Source: Alteromonas sp. KUL42
GTDB lineage: Bacteria > Pseudomonadota > Gammaproteobacteria > Enterobacterales > Alteromonadaceae
Direction of reading: 5' to 3'
Assembly: GCF_006538325.1 (NCBI RefSeq)
Contig: NZ_BJKK01000016.1
Location: forward strand, 22,048 to 86,047
DNA length: 64,000 bases
The notes under the pieces are model-generated. The model was given only the letters and a program-made list of their open reading frames with translations. It made no database searches and was not told the DNA's origin. Each line of letters starts with the position of its first letter. The first letter of the stretch is position 1. Position numbers and translations under genes: made by a program. Shown in pieces: positions 18,103-28,398 of this stretch.

Positions 18103-20238
18103 TTAGAACTGATACTGCATACTGATACGGGCATTTAACGGCTCTCCTGTGGAGATGTTGTTGTCGTTATGCGCCGCCGGGAAATATTCTTCATCAAACA
18201 GGTTTTCAACATTTAATTGAAAACGAATATCGTCACTGTAGTCATAATAAACGGCTGCATCAACGCGAGTGAAATCAGGCAACTCAGTGGTGTTATTCAA
18301 CGAAGCATATTGCTCAGACTGGTGAATTAAGCCTAAGCCCACGCGCCATTGGTCACTTACTTCATATTGATTCCAAATAGTCAGCATATGTTCTGGCAAC
18401 TGAGCAAGGTCACGGTTGGCAATTTGAGCGTTAACAACTCTACCCATTTCTTCGCCATCTAGATTACTGTAGCCAGCATTAATGGTCCACTTGTCTGTCA
18501 AATTACCCACAACTTGTATTTCAAAGCCGCTGGTTTTAGTACCAGTTAGAATTGACGCTTCTGGGTTATTCGGGTCCTGTGCGGTACCATTTTCACGCTC
18601 AACATCAAAAACGGCAGCAGTGACACTCAAGCGATCAGAGTAATTCCACTTAATACCTAGCTCTTTGTTTTCAAACTCTTCAGCATCAAGAGCAGCACTT
18701 GATAAAGACAGTGTTAAGAACTGATCGCCAGAACGAGGTAAGAACGACTTGCTGTAACTCGCATATACGCTGATATCGTCAGTGGGCTTATAAATAATAC
18801 CTGCACGTGGTGATAGTTGAGAATCAGAGCTACTTAAGAAGCCGTTATTACCGTCTTCTGCGCCATTTTCAACTTCGATTACATCTTTAACATCTATATC
18901 GAAGTTGTCGTAACGCAGGCCGGCCACAATTATCCAATGATCATTTAGCTTAATTTCATCCTGTACAAATGCCGATGCAAATGTAACGTCTGAAGCACGG
19001 TCGCGCACAGGATCAGTTAGCGTCATCGCAGGGATAACCAGTGGGTTAGTGAATGCAAAGGTCACCTGATCGTCTTGGCTATCTGCAAAAAAGGCGTCTT
19101 GACGCGCGTTGTGTGTATCTTGGTTACCGTATTCAAAGCCAGTAAGTACAGTATGTTCAAGATTTCCAGTTAGGAATTGTCCGATAAGGTTTAACTGGAA
19201 TAGTAGGTTTTCACGACCCGTTGTATCACGATACCCATCAAGGGTTACTGTAGAGGCTTCGTCATTGAAATTAACCGGATACAAGTTCTGATAGGCCTTG
19301 TCGTAATCGGCAAATTGAACCGTTCCATTAATATTCCAATTTTGGTTGAGTGTGTGGTCAACCCGGATACGTGCTATATGCGCTTCAAGCGTTGTATTAT
19401 TAAAATCTGGGTCGCCAAAGAAGGTGTCACGATTACCTTTTAGTGGCGCATTATTTAGCGAAGGCACACCACGGTCTACAATGCGATCATCATTCACATA
19501 TTCATAGGATGATACGACCATGGTGTCGTCGCTGACTATCCACGTGTAGGTTGGGTTAAGCGCATAGCGCTCGCCATCTTTAAAATCGCGATGGCTATCG
19601 ATGGTATCGAACACACCGTTTAAACGAAACGCATTATTGGCATCAATGGCCTTATTGGTATCAATGCTAATGGATCCAGCAGAAAACGTATCTATGCCCG
19701 CACTTAAACGTGTGAAATCACTAGAAGTTTCAGCAACTTTAGTGACGCGGTTAACCACACCGCCACCGCCACCGCGGCCAAATAGTAAGGCATTTGCACC
19801 GCGCAGAATTTCTACACGTTCTAGATTATATAGTGGTCTAAAATACTGAACGTCATCGCGAAGACCGTCAACGAAGAAGTCAGCCGTGGTGTTTTGGCCG
19901 CGAATAGTTATTTGGTCGCGGTGATCTTCACCCTGACCAATACTCACGCCCGGTGTATATTGCATTACATCAGCAACACTGAATAAAGCTTGCTCTGCTA
20001 TTTGTTCGGCGCTCACCACTGAAACAGATTGAGGCACGTTCACCAATAAGGTAGGCGTTTTCACTCCTGCTGCAGCTTGTTGTCCAAAAAAAGCGCCACG
20101 CACCGTGATACGTTCTACACTTTCTTCATTCTCAACACTTTGTGCCGCTGCCAGTTGACTAGACATCGCCAACGCGGTTGCAACTGCAAACATTACTTTA
20201 TTCGTTTTCACTGACATCTCCATTAGTAAAAATGACAT
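18103..20238 (-). CDS. TonB-dependent siderophore receptor
   Basis: The frame gives up to 711 residues. A signal peptide (VMFAVATALAMSSQLAAAQ) is followed by a plug domain (LLVNVPQSVSVVSAEQI ... RGQNTTADFFVDGLRDD, then the glycine-rich FGRGGGGGVVN) and a 22-strand barrel ending in SMQYQF with a terminal phenylalanine, as expected for outer-membrane barrels. The plug sequence fits the siderophore receptor class (Fiu/FhuE/FcuA-like), so the ligand is probably a ferric catecholate or hydroxamate. Start choice is open: ATGs at 20238, 20223 and 20217 are in frame; the last places the signal peptide best (MSVKTNKVMF). A strong Fur box lies right upstream. No tonB or siderophore genes are near. Confidence 0.92.
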   Translation of the reverse strand: MSFLLMEMSVKTNKVMFAVATALAMSSQLAAAQSVENEESVERITVRGAFFGQQAAAGVKTPTLLVNVPQSVSVVSAEQIAEQALFSVADVMQYTPGVSIGQGEDHRDQITIRGQNTTADFFVDGLRDDVQYFRPLYNLERVEILRGANALLFGRGGGGGVVNRVTKVAETSSDFTRLSAGIDTFSAGSISIDTNKAIDANNAFRLNGVFDTIDSHRDFKDGERYALNPTYTWIVSDDTMVVSSYEYVNDDRIVDRGVPSLNNAPLKGNRDTFFGDPDFNNTTLEAHIARIRVDHTLNQNWNINGTVQFADYDKAYQNLYPVNFNDEASTVTLDGYRDTTGRENLLFQLNLIGQFLTGNLEHTVLTGFEYGNQDTHNARQDAFFADSQDDQVTFAFTNPLVIPAMTLTDPVRDRASDVTFASAFVQDEIKLNDHWIIVAGLRYDNFDIDVKDVIEVENGAEDGNNGFLSSSDSQLSPRAGIIYKPTDDISVYASYSKSFLPRSGDQFLTLSLSSAALDAEEFENKELGIKWNYSDRLSVTAAVFDVERENGTAQDPNNPEASILTGTKTSGFEIQVVGNLTDKWTINAGYSNLDGEEMGRVVNAQIANRDLAQLPEHMLTIWNQYEVSDQWRVGLGLIHQSEQYASLNNTTELPDFTRVDAAVYYDYSDDIRFQLNVENLFDEEYFPAAHNDNNISTGEPLNARISMQYQF

Positions 20239-20239
20239 C

Positions 20240-20258
20240 GTTAATGATAAACATTATC
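20240..20258 (-). promoter_or_regulatory. Fur box
   Basis: On the minus strand this 19-mer matches the classic GATAATGATAATCATTATC Fur consensus at 16 of 19 positions. It abuts the first possible start of the TonB receptor gene, indicating repression by Fur when iron is plentiful. Confidence 0.85.
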
Positions 20259-20544
20259 GTTTGAGCTGCGGATAATAAAGATCTTTAAACATAATTAAAA
20301 GATGTTTTAATTAAAAAGTTCTTTGAATACACGCTTTCGAGCGCGTTGTTTGAATCCTGCCTTGAAAAGAACAATAAATGTACACACTGTTAGAGAGAGT
20401 ATTTGGAAGTTTTTGAACTTACGAAGGTGGATATAGTCACTAAAGCATGTACGTTAGACACAATCGTGCTACGACGTGTTACGAGATATTTAGCTGACTG
20501 TGTTACACTTCGCCCCGTTTTCATTTCATAGGACTACATAATTC

Positions 20545-22992
20545 ATGTCGTGGATGCGAAAAGCCCTGTTATCGGTGTTTCATTATCCTGTAAAGCTATT
20601 GGTAAAAGCTCACAGTATTCCGGTTAATGTTGAATCCGAACTGGGAATAGACAAAAACAAACCAATTGTTTATCTGCTTCCAACTAACTCGGTGACAGAC
20701 CAGCTGGCACTTAGGATGTCAACTCAAGCCCTTGGCTTGCCAAGCCCTACTGACACCTTGACGCTGGCAGGAAGAGAATATTCATCAACTTTGTTTTTGC
20801 GAAAAACTCAGCCTATTTTTCGCTCGTCAGCTAACGACACGGGTATTGAAGAGGTTTTTACCGACTTATTCCACCTGCATAGAGATCATGAAAATTTAGA
20901 CCTACAGGTTGTGCCTGTTTACGTGACATGGGGGCGAGCACCTGGTCGAGGAAACCCGGGGCTAAGCGACCTTATAACCGACAAAGCAGCGCCAAGTTGG
21001 CTGCGCAAACTCTTTATTGTTCTGTTTCTTGGCAGAGACAACTTTATAAATTACTCCAAGGCAGTATCTGCTCGAGCCATGTCAAATCAGCATGGTAGCG
21101 ATCAGAGTATTGCTCACAAGTTAGTACGTGTAGCGAGTACTCACTTCCAAAGAAAGCGCCAAAGCATGACAGGACCAATGCTACTAGAGCGCCAAGAACT
21201 CAATAACAGCGTACTTGGCTCAGATGCCGTTCGCCGTGCTATTGCCGATGAATCACGCAGTAAAAAAATCTCTCACGATAAAGCAAAAGAAGTGGCGCAA
21301 ACCTACATCACCGAAATTGCTGCTGATTACCGCGAAGGGCTAATTCGATTTGGCGATCGATTGCTTACCCGTATTTGGAATAAAATATACAACGGAATTA
21401 GCGTTGGTCATGCCGATCGCATCCGCGAACTAGCTGCAAATGGTCATGAAATTATTTATGTGCCATGTCACCGCAGTCACATGGATTACCTGCTGCTCAC
21501 TTACGTTATTTACCACGAGGGCATGGTAACACCGCACATTGCAGCGGGTATTAACCTAAACTTCTGGCCTGTCGGTAAAATGTTCAGACGTGGTGGCGCA
21601 TTCTTTTTACGTCGAAGCTTTGCTGGGAACAAACTGTATACCGCCGTATTTAGAGAGTATCTGGAGCTGTTATTTAACAAAGGCTATTCAGTTAAGTACT
21701 ACCCAGAAGGGGGTCGCAGTCGAACAGGGCGCCTCATTCCGCCTAAAACAGGTATGTTAGCAATGACAATTCAAGCCATGCTCAAAGGTGTAAACCGCCC
21801 TGTCAGTATTGTGCCTGTTTACATCGGCTACGAAAATGTCATGGAAGTGAAGAGTTATTTAAATGAATTAAAGGGCTCGAAGAAAGAAAAGGAATCTACC
21901 TTACAAGTTTTCTCAGCCATTAAGAAACTCAAGAACTATGGGCACGGATATGTAAACTTTGGTGAGCCCATTGCGCTTAATCAGTTCTTAGAGACACATG
22001 TGCCGAATTGGCGCGAATGTCGCGAAGCCGAGCCAGAGAAAAAACCTGCTTGGCTAACCCCTGCAGTTAATGAACTCGCTAACAACGTGATGACGCGCAT
22101 AAACCGTGCAGCAGCCCTTAATGGAATGGCATTAACATCGCTTTGTCTGCTGTCATCTAAAACACAGACCATGAGTGAAATGGAGCTAAAACAGGCACTG
22201 GGCGACTTTATGGACCTGTTTAAAGCCGTGCCATTTAGCGAAGACGCCACCATTCCCGATGCCTCAGCTGAAACATTACTTAGCGATACATTAAAGCTGG
22301 GCAGATTTGATATTAAAGAAGATGACTACGGGCGTTTGATCAGCCCTCAGCCAAAGTCTGCGGTTTACTTAACTTACTACCGCAACAATATTCTGCATTT
22401 ATTCGCATTGCCGGGCCTTATTATGGCATCAGTTTTTGCCAAAAAAGGCATCCATAGAAACAGCATTTTACAGCTTGTGGCGGCCTTATACCCGCTACTG
22501 CAAAAAGAGTTATTCTTGCATCTATCGCAAGATGAAGCACTTAAGCACACCGATGCACTTGTAACCGCGCTTTTGGAAAGTGGTCTCATGCGTCAAGAGG
22601 GTGAAATTTTGCTACCGCCAGATGCCCATAGCAAGCAATTCCACTCAGCATGGCTATTAAGCCGCTGTATGCAAGAAACGCTTCAACGCTACGCTGTTGT
22701 GTTAACCATACTAGACAAAGAAAAAGTGATCAGTCGTAGTTCTCTTGAAAGAGAAAGTAAGCAAGTTGCCGAACGTTTGTCAGCGTTATATGGGCTAAGT
22801 TCGCCTGAGTTTTACGACAAAAATGTACTGTCTAGTTTCATCAGTGCGCTAAAAGAAAACCACTGGTTAGATTCTGAAAAAGACGGCAGTTTAAAATACT
22901 CAGAAGAGTGCGAAGGCTTGCGCGGTGATGTTATGGCACTTATTTGGCCAGAAATGGTGCAACACCTAGAAAACGTAGCTTTGCACAACTAA
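20545..22992 (+). CDS. plsB: Glycerol-3-phosphate 1-O-acyltransferase PlsB
   Basis: An 815-residue protein, close to the 807 of E. coli PlsB. The acyltransferase motif H309-RSHM-D314 (HX4D) is followed by the GxxFxRR region (RRGGAFFLRRSF) and the substrate motif PEGGRSRTGR, and then the VPVYIGYE motif. It puts the first acyl chain on sn-glycerol-3-phosphate at the inner membrane, starting phospholipid synthesis. The start ATG at 20545 (MSWMRKALLSVF) has AGGA about 14 bases upstream, so spacing is loose. In E. coli plsB is near lexA as well; here the TonB receptor gene separates them. Confidence 0.97.
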   Translation: MSWMRKALLSVFHYPVKLLVKAHSIPVNVESELGIDKNKPIVYLLPTNSVTDQLALRMSTQALGLPSPTDTLTLAGREYSSTLFLRKTQPIFRSSANDTGIEEVFTDLFHLHRDHENLDLQVVPVYVTWGRAPGRGNPGLSDLITDKAAPSWLRKLFIVLFLGRDNFINYSKAVSARAMSNQHGSDQSIAHKLVRVASTHFQRKRQSMTGPMLLERQELNNSVLGSDAVRRAIADESRSKKISHDKAKEVAQTYITEIAADYREGLIRFGDRLLTRIWNKIYNGISVGHADRIRELAANGHEIIYVPCHRSHMDYLLLTYVIYHEGMVTPHIAAGINLNFWPVGKMFRRGGAFFLRRSFAGNKLYTAVFREYLELLFNKGYSVKYYPEGGRSRTGRLIPPKTGMLAMTIQAMLKGVNRPVSIVPVYIGYENVMEVKSYLNELKGSKKEKESTLQVFSAIKKLKNYGHGYVNFGEPIALNQFLETHVPNWRECREAEPEKKPAWLTPAVNELANNVMTRINRAAALNGMALTSLCLLSSKTQTMSEMELKQALGDFMDLFKAVPFSEDATIPDASAETLLSDTLKLGRFDIKEDDYGRLISPQPKSAVYLTYYRNNILHLFALPGLIMASVFAKKGIHRNSILQLVAALYPLLQKELFLHLSQDEALKHTDALVTALLESGLMRQEGEILLPPDAHSKQFHSAWLLSRCMQETLQRYAVVLTILDKEKVISRSSLERESKQVAERLSALYGLSSPEFYDKNVLSSFISALKENHWLDSEKDGSLKYSEECEGLRGDVMALIWPEMVQHLENVALHN

Positions 22993-23018
22993 AAGGTGCC
23001 GCAATTAGCGGCACTTTC
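22993..23018 (+). terminator. plsB terminator hairpin
   Basis: AGGTGCCGC and GCGGCACTT pair around an AATTA loop directly after the plsB stop, followed by TTTCTTGTTT. Confidence 0.7.
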
Positions 23019-23060
23019 TTGTTTCATTCAAAACGTGATTTTGGAACTACCACGCTCACT

Positions 23061-23909
23061 ATGCCCACTCAAATAACGTATTCGCCGCTGCTACTTGTAT
23101 TGCTCGCGGCCCTTTTTACGCCAATAAAATCACTTTTGGCGCAACCAGCAGAAGACCTTTCTAACACTATTGAGTTAAAGGTCATAAAAGGCGTAGCGGT
23201 TCAAAAACAAAATATTGAGTACTTTCACCACATACTTGAAGAAGCACTTGAGCTTAACGATGAAGGGATCACCTACAGTCTTAAACAAGTTGATTTTGAG
23301 TATCCTCAAAACAGAACCTTACGGCTTCTAAATCAGAAAGGTGCGCTAGATATTACATATAGCATGACATCCCCCTTTCGTGAAAAAGCCTATATTCCAA
23401 TAAAAATCCCTTTGCTCAATGGCCTATATGGCAAACGAAAGCTGGTTGTTCTAGCAGAAAACAAAGCATTATTTGAATCACTGTCTGAAGAGCAATTGAA
23501 AAACAAAGTAGCATGCCAAGGCGCAAACTGGCCCGACTATGATAGGTTGAAGGAAAATGGCTTTAAGGTTTACGGTGTTAGTGAATTTGATGCAAACTTC
23601 AAAATGCTCGCAAGTAAGAGATGCGATTATATTCCACGCGGTCTTGCTGAAGTAGAGTGGGAAATGGCGCTTTTTCAGGCAAAATATGGAGAAATAGCAA
23701 CCGTTGACAACATCATGCTTTCTTACGATGCACCGGTTTATTTCTTTACTGGAAAGCAAAATGAGAAATTAGCAGCGGTGGTACAGAAGGGGCTAAAGCA
23801 CCTTTATGATGAAGGTAGACTTGATGAACTACTTAAAGCCACAGATGCTTTTGCTTACGACCGAGACTTTGAATCCCAACCTTCCCTGCGTGTCTATCAT
23901 TTGCATTAA
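23061..23909 (+). CDS. Periplasmic solute-binding (family 3-like) protein
   Basis: Starting at ATG 23061 gives 282 residues with a clear signal peptide (LLLVLLAALFTPIKSLLA-QP). The rest resembles type 2 periplasmic binding folds of family 3: an early strand (IELKVIKGVAVQKQN), LDITYSMTSPFREKAYIPI, and a C-terminal KGLKHLYDEGRLDELL segment. The open frame extends 39 codons upstream into plsB, but the signal peptide decides for the later start. No ABC permease or ATPase genes are adjacent, so it may be an orphan binding protein or a ligand-sensing protein. Ligand unknown. Confidence 0.7.
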   Translation: MPTQITYSPLLLVLLAALFTPIKSLLAQPAEDLSNTIELKVIKGVAVQKQNIEYFHHILEEALELNDEGITYSLKQVDFEYPQNRTLRLLNQKGALDITYSMTSPFREKAYIPIKIPLLNGLYGKRKLVVLAENKALFESLSEEQLKNKVACQGANWPDYDRLKENGFKVYGVSEFDANFKMLASKRCDYIPRGLAEVEWEMALFQAKYGEIATVDNIMLSYDAPVYFFTGKQNEKLAAVVQKGLKHLYDEGRLDELLKATDAFAYDRDFESQPSLRVYHLH

Positions 23910-24010
23910 GTGATGCTGCTTTACATCGCTCCACAGTAAACCTTAAGCTTAATATGAAGCGATGCAAAGCAAAACTCGGTAGACCTTAGCCGCCTTACTT
24001 TACTACAGCT

Positions 24011-25564
24011 CTAGCTCTGTGCTGGCTGTGACAAAAAGAAGCGATAAGCAGGGTTGTCTGTAACTTCTTCCACTTTATAGCCTAGCTCAGCTACGTGTTG
24101 ATTGAAGTCAGCACGGCTTTCAGGCGCTATATCAAAACCAGCCAATACTAAACCTTCCGCTGCACCATGATTTCGATAATGGAAGAGCGTAATGTTCCAC
24201 TGTTCACCTAAGGTATTGAGAAAGTTCAACAACGCCCCAGGACGTTCGGGAAATTCAAAACTGAACACTTGTTCATTAAGCAGTGCCGGCGGACGCCCAC
24301 CTACCATATGACGCACATGTAACTTGGCCAGTTCGTTATCAGTTAAGTTAAAGCAATCGTAACCTTTGTCTTCTAGGTCATGTTGCAGTGCACTGAACTC
24401 TTGCTGCCCGCCTTTAAGTTTAACACCCACAAAAATATGCGCTTCACTGTCACTGGCGTAACGGTAATTAAATTCGGTGATTGCCTTTGCACCCACGCAC
24501 TCACAAAACTGCTTAAAAGCACCTTTGGTTTCTGGAATTTTTACCGCGAATACGGCTTCTTTTTGCTCACCTAGTTCGCAGCGTTCTGACACATAGCGCA
24601 GAGTGTGAAAGTTGATATTGGCGCCACACAATATACCGCCCAGCTTTTTACCGTGTAAGTCATGCTGCTTAGCATACTTGCGCATTGCTGCCACAGAAAG
24701 TGCACCCGCAGGCTCAGCAATTACGCGGGTATCGTCAAAAATATCTTTAATAGCGCCGCAAATTTCATCGTTCGTCACTGTGATGGTTTCGTCAACAAGA
24801 CGATTACAAAGCCTGAAGGTTTCTTGGCCCATGATCTTAACGGCCACACCATCAGCAAATATCCCTACACTTTCAAGCTCAGTAGGAGCGCCTTCTTCGC
24901 GCGCCTTGATAAAGCACGCCGACTCTTCAGACTCTACGGCAACAATTTTAATACTTGGCTTTAACTGCTTCAAATACACAGCAATACCCGCGGCAAGACC
25001 GCCGCCACCTACCGCGATAAATAAGATATCGAGGTTAGGGTTTTGCTCTAACAACTCTCGGGCAACCGTACCTTGACCTGCTATAACATCAGGATCATCA
25101 AACGGCGGAACGAAGGTATAACCGTGGGTATCACACAGCGCCTTGGCATGGTTACTAGCTTGATCAAAGCTAGTGCCGTGTAACACGACATTGACGTTCT
25201 CGCCACCAAAGCGACGCACGGCATCCACTTTGATATCAGGCGTGGTCTCAGGCATCACAATAGTGGCTTGTATGCCCTTCATTTTGGCACTATACGCTAA
25301 ACCTTGCGCGTGATTACCCGCAGAAGCCCCTATAACACCGGCTTGCAATTGTGCCTCGCTCAACGAGCAAATGCGGTTGTACGCACCTCGCAACTTAAAG
25401 CTTTTTACGGGCTGCTGGTCTTCGCGCTTTAAAAATATCTCGTTATCAAGCTCTGCCGACAACAAAGACATGTAAGACAGCTCACTTGCTACTGCCACAT
25501 CATAGACAGGGGCAAGCAGAATTTTCTTTAAGTAGTCGTGGTCGCTAACGTGATCACTAGGCAT
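24011..25564 (-). CDS. ilvA: L-threonine ammonia-lyase, biosynthetic
   Basis: The 517-residue enzyme converts threonine to 2-oxobutanoate, the first step to isoleucine. The N-terminal PLP domain shows Lys57 in KSFKLRGAYN and the glycine loop VGGGGLAAG. Two ACT-like regulatory domains (about 335-420 and 430-510) indicate feedback inhibition by isoleucine, as in the 514-residue E. coli protein. Its start codon shares one base with the ilvD stop (TAATG), so it is coupled to ilvD as the last gene of ilvE-ilvD-ilvA. Confidence 0.97.
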   Translation of the reverse strand: MPSDHVSDHDYLKKILLAPVYDVAVASELSYMSLLSAELDNEIFLKREDQQPVKSFKLRGAYNRICSLSEAQLQAGVIGASAGNHAQGLAYSAKMKGIQATIVMPETTPDIKVDAVRRFGGENVNVVLHGTSFDQASNHAKALCDTHGYTFVPPFDDPDVIAGQGTVARELLEQNPNLDILFIAVGGGGLAAGIAVYLKQLKPSIKIVAVESEESACFIKAREEGAPTELESVGIFADGVAVKIMGQETFRLCNRLVDETITVTNDEICGAIKDIFDDTRVIAEPAGALSVAAMRKYAKQHDLHGKKLGGILCGANINFHTLRYVSERCELGEQKEAVFAVKIPETKGAFKQFCECVGAKAITEFNYRYASDSEAHIFVGVKLKGGQQEFSALQHDLEDKGYDCFNLTDNELAKLHVRHMVGGRPPALLNEQVFSFEFPERPGALLNFLNTLGEQWNITLFHYRNHGAAEGLVLAGFDIAPESRADFNQHVAELGYKVEEVTDNPAYRFFLSQPAQS

Positions 25565-27414
25565 TACAAATTTTCCAACTTGCTGACATCACGAACCGCC
25601 CCTTTATCAGCACTTGTCGCCAGTGCTGCAAAGGTTTTTAATGAGGTTGATACTTCACGCACGCGATCTTTAGGTCGCCATGGTTTGTCACTGGCTTCCA
25701 TTTTGGCTCGACGTTCGGCAAGCTCTTCATCGCTGATAGCGATATTGATACTGCGGTTAGGAATGTCGATTTCAATTTTATCGCCATCTTCAACCAAGCC
25801 AATGCCACCACCACTTGCGGCTTCAGGTGAGCAATGACCAATTGAAAGGCCACTGGTGCCACCGCTGAAACGACCGTCGGTAACCAATGCACACGATTTA
25901 CCTAAGCCTTTCGACTTCAAATACGACGTAGGGTAAAGCATTTCTTGCATACCCGGCCCACCACGGGGACCTTCATAGCGAATAAAGACGACATCGCCAG
26001 CTTTAACTTCATTGCCTAAAATGCCAGCTACGGCATCGTCTTGGCTTTCGTAAATGCGCGCCGTACCAGTAAATTTCAAAATAGACGCATCTACGCCTGC
26101 GGTTTTCACAATACAGCCATCTTCGGCCAAATTGCCGTACAGTACCGCTAGCCCACCTTCTTGGCTGTAGGCATGCTCGATAGAACGAATACATCCGTTT
26201 TCTCTATCATCATCGGCATCATCCCAACGACAATCCTGACTGAATGCTTGGGTGGTGCGTATGCCAGCAGGGCCTGCGCGATAAAAAGTGATCGCATCAG
26301 TATTTTCTGGGTTAGTGATATCCCACTCACTGATCACGTCAGTTAGCTGTTTGCCCAATACGTGATTAACATCGGTATTTAGCAAACCTGCTTTATTTAG
26401 CTCACCTAAAATACCTAATACGCCACCTGCTCGGTGAACATCTTCCATGTGGTACTTCGGTGTCGATGGTGCAACTTTGCATAGGTGCGGCACTTTGCGT
26501 GACAATCTGTCGATGTCGTCCATAGTGAAAGGCACTTCACCTTCCATTGCCGCCGCTAATAAGTGCAATATGGTGTTTGTTGAACCACCCATGGCAATAT
26601 CTAAGCTCATGGCGTTCTCAAACGCTTTAAAGTTAGCAATATTTCGAGGCAATACACTGTCGTCGTCATCGCCATAATATCGCTTGCACAATTCAACAAT
26701 TTGCTGCCCAGCCTTTTTGAACAAGGCTTCACGGTCGGCGTGTGTCGCGAGCATAGAGCCATTGCCCGGCAGCGATAAACCCAACGCCTCTGTTAAACAA
26801 TTCATTGAGTTAGCGGTAAACATACCCGAGCACGAACCACAAGTTGGACACGCTGAGCGCTCAATTTCGTCGGTATCGGCATCACTCACTTTATCATCAG
26901 CTGCCGCTACCATGGCGTCGACCAAATCCAGTTTAATTAACTGGTCGGAAAGCTTGGTTTTCCCCGCTTCCATTGGGCCGCCAGACACAAAGATAACAGG
27001 AACATTTAAGCGCATGGACGCCATTAACATTCCCGGGGTAATTTTGTCGCAGTTAGAAATACACACAATGGCGTCAGCGCAATGTGCGTTCACCATGTAT
27101 TCGACTGCATCTGCAATAATTTCACGGGAAGGGAGGCTGTACAGCATACCGCTGTGCCCCATGGCGATACCATCGTCTACCGCGATAGTATTGAACTCTT
27201 TCGCCACACCACCTGCAGCTTCTACGCTACGAGCAACAAGCTGACCGAGATCTTTGAGGTGAACATGCCCAGGCACAAACTGCGTAAATGAATTAGCGAT
27301 AGCAATAATAGGTTTTCCGAAATCAGAATCCTTCATTCCTGTTGCACGCCATAAAGCGCGTGCACCAGCCATATTTCTACCTTGCGTTGTCGTTGCAGAA
27401 CGTAACTTGGGCAT
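25564..27414 (-). CDS. ilvD: Dihydroxy-acid dehydratase
   Basis: A 616-residue Fe-S enzyme, the same length as E. coli IlvD. It dehydrates 2,3-dihydroxy-isovalerate and -methylvalerate to the 2-oxo acids of valine and isoleucine synthesis. Cluster cysteines are visible in [12 protein letters not shown] and in [19 protein letters not shown]. The N-terminus [26 protein letters not shown] is typical. It lies 51 bp after ilvE and overlaps ilvA by one base. Confidence 0.98.
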   Translation of the reverse strand: MPKLRSATTTQGRNMAGARALWRATGMKDSDFGKPIIAIANSFTQFVPGHVHLKDLGQLVARSVEAAGGVAKEFNTIAVDDGIAMGHSGMLYSLPSREIIADAVEYMVNAHCADAIVCISNCDKITPGMLMASMRLNVPVIFVSGGPMEAGKTKLSDQLIKLDLVDAMVAAADDKVSDADTDEIERSACPTCGSCSGMFTANSMNCLTEALGLSLPGNGSMLATHADREALFKKAGQQIVELCKRYYGDDDDSVLPRNIANFKAFENAMSLDIAMGGSTNTILHLLAAAMEGEVPFTMDDIDRLSRKVPHLCKVAPSTPKYHMEDVHRAGGVLGILGELNKAGLLNTDVNHVLGKQLTDVISEWDITNPENTDAITFYRAGPAGIRTTQAFSQDCRWDDADDDRENGCIRSIEHAYSQEGGLAVLYGNLAEDGCIVKTAGVDASILKFTGTARIYESQDDAVAGILGNEVKAGDVVFIRYEGPRGGPGMQEMLYPTSYLKSKGLGKSCALVTDGRFSGGTSGLSIGHCSPEAASGGGIGLVEDGDKIEIDIPNRSINIAISDEELAERRAKMEASDKPWRPKDRVREVSTSLKTFAALATSADKGAVRDVSKLENL

Positions 27415-27465
27415 AAATCCTTCCCGTTAATTTGCGGTCTTTCGACCTTTGTGAAACTTAAAAAA

Positions 27466-28398
27466 TTACTTATAAACTGGTGTCAGCCAGTTCCATTTGT
27501 CTTCAGTAGTACCATTGAATAAACCGAAGAACATGTCTTGAACTTGCTTAGTGATTGGGCCACGGCCACCTGCACCAACTTCAATACCGTCAACACTGCG
27601 CACTGGTGTAACTTCTGCCGCTGTACCACACATGAAGATTTCATCAGCAAGGTACATGGCTTCACGAGGAATGTTCTCTTCGCGAATTTCATAGCCCATA
27701 TCTTTAAGTAGTGTGATACAAGTATCGCGTGTGATACCCGGCAAGATAGCAGCTGTCTTTGGTGTGGTACTTACAACGCCATCGCGGATCACAAAAATAT
27801 TTTCGCCCGCGCCTTCACTGATGTAGCCGTTTCTATCTAGTGCAATACCTTCACCGTAACCGTGACGGCGCGCTTCCATTGAAATAAGCTGAGAAGAAAG
27901 GTAGTTACCACCCGCTTTAGCGCCAGTGGGCATTGTGTTAGCCGCTAGGCGGTTCCATGAAGAAATACCCGCATCAACACCGTTTTTAAGTGCTTCTTCA
28001 CCTAAATAAGCACCCCACTCAAATGCCGCAATGGTTACTTCAGTTTCAGTCCCAAATGGTACTTGAAGGCCCATACCGATATCGCCGTAGAAGGCAATAG
28101 GGCGAATATATGCAGACTTAAGGTTGTTCTTCGCGATAATGTCGATAGTCGCTTGATTGATTTCCTCTAACGTATAAGGAATGGTCATGCGATAGATTTT
28201 CGCAGAATCAAAAAGACGACGGTTGTGGTCGTTCAAACGAAAAACACATGTGCCTTTGTCTGGAGTGTTGTATGCACGAATGCCTTCAAAAACAGACGAG
28301 CCATAGTGAATTGCGTGAGTCATTACGTGCACAGTGGCTTCTTTCCAAGGCTTGATTTCGCCATTGAACCAAATGTGATCAGCAGGTTGCTTTGCCAT
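27466..28398 (-). CDS. ilvE: Branched-chain amino acid aminotransferase
   Basis: The 310-residue class IV PLP aminotransferase makes isoleucine, valine and leucine from their 2-oxo acids with glutamate. The PLP lysine is K161 in GAKAGGNYLSS, and the EGAGENIF motif follows. It is nearly the same length as E. coli IlvE (309). GGAAGGA lies before the ATG. It is first in the ilvE-ilvD-ilvA unit. Acetolactate synthase genes (ilvGM), which precede ilvE in E. coli, are missing here. Confidence 0.98.
   Translation of the reverse strand: MAKQPADHIWFNGEIKPWKEATVHVMTHAIHYGSSVFEGIRAYNTPDKGTCVFRLNDHNRRLFDSAKIYRMTIPYTLEEINQATIDIIAKNNLKSAYIRPIAFYGDIGMGLQVPFGTETEVTIAAFEWGAYLGEEALKNGVDAGISSWNRLAANTMPTGAKAGGNYLSSQLISMEARRHGYGEGIALDRNGYISEGAGENIFVIRDGVVSTTPKTAAILPGITRDTCITLLKDMGYEIREENIPREAMYLADEIFMCGTAAEVTPVRSVDGIEVGAGGRGPITKQVQDMFFGLFNGTTEDKWNWLTPVYK

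Noticed and set aside
26684..27244. Long plus-strand open frame opposite ilvD (186 codons)
   Set aside because: It lies wholly antisense to ilvD, whose protein is a full match to its family; no family motif is seen in the antisense frame.
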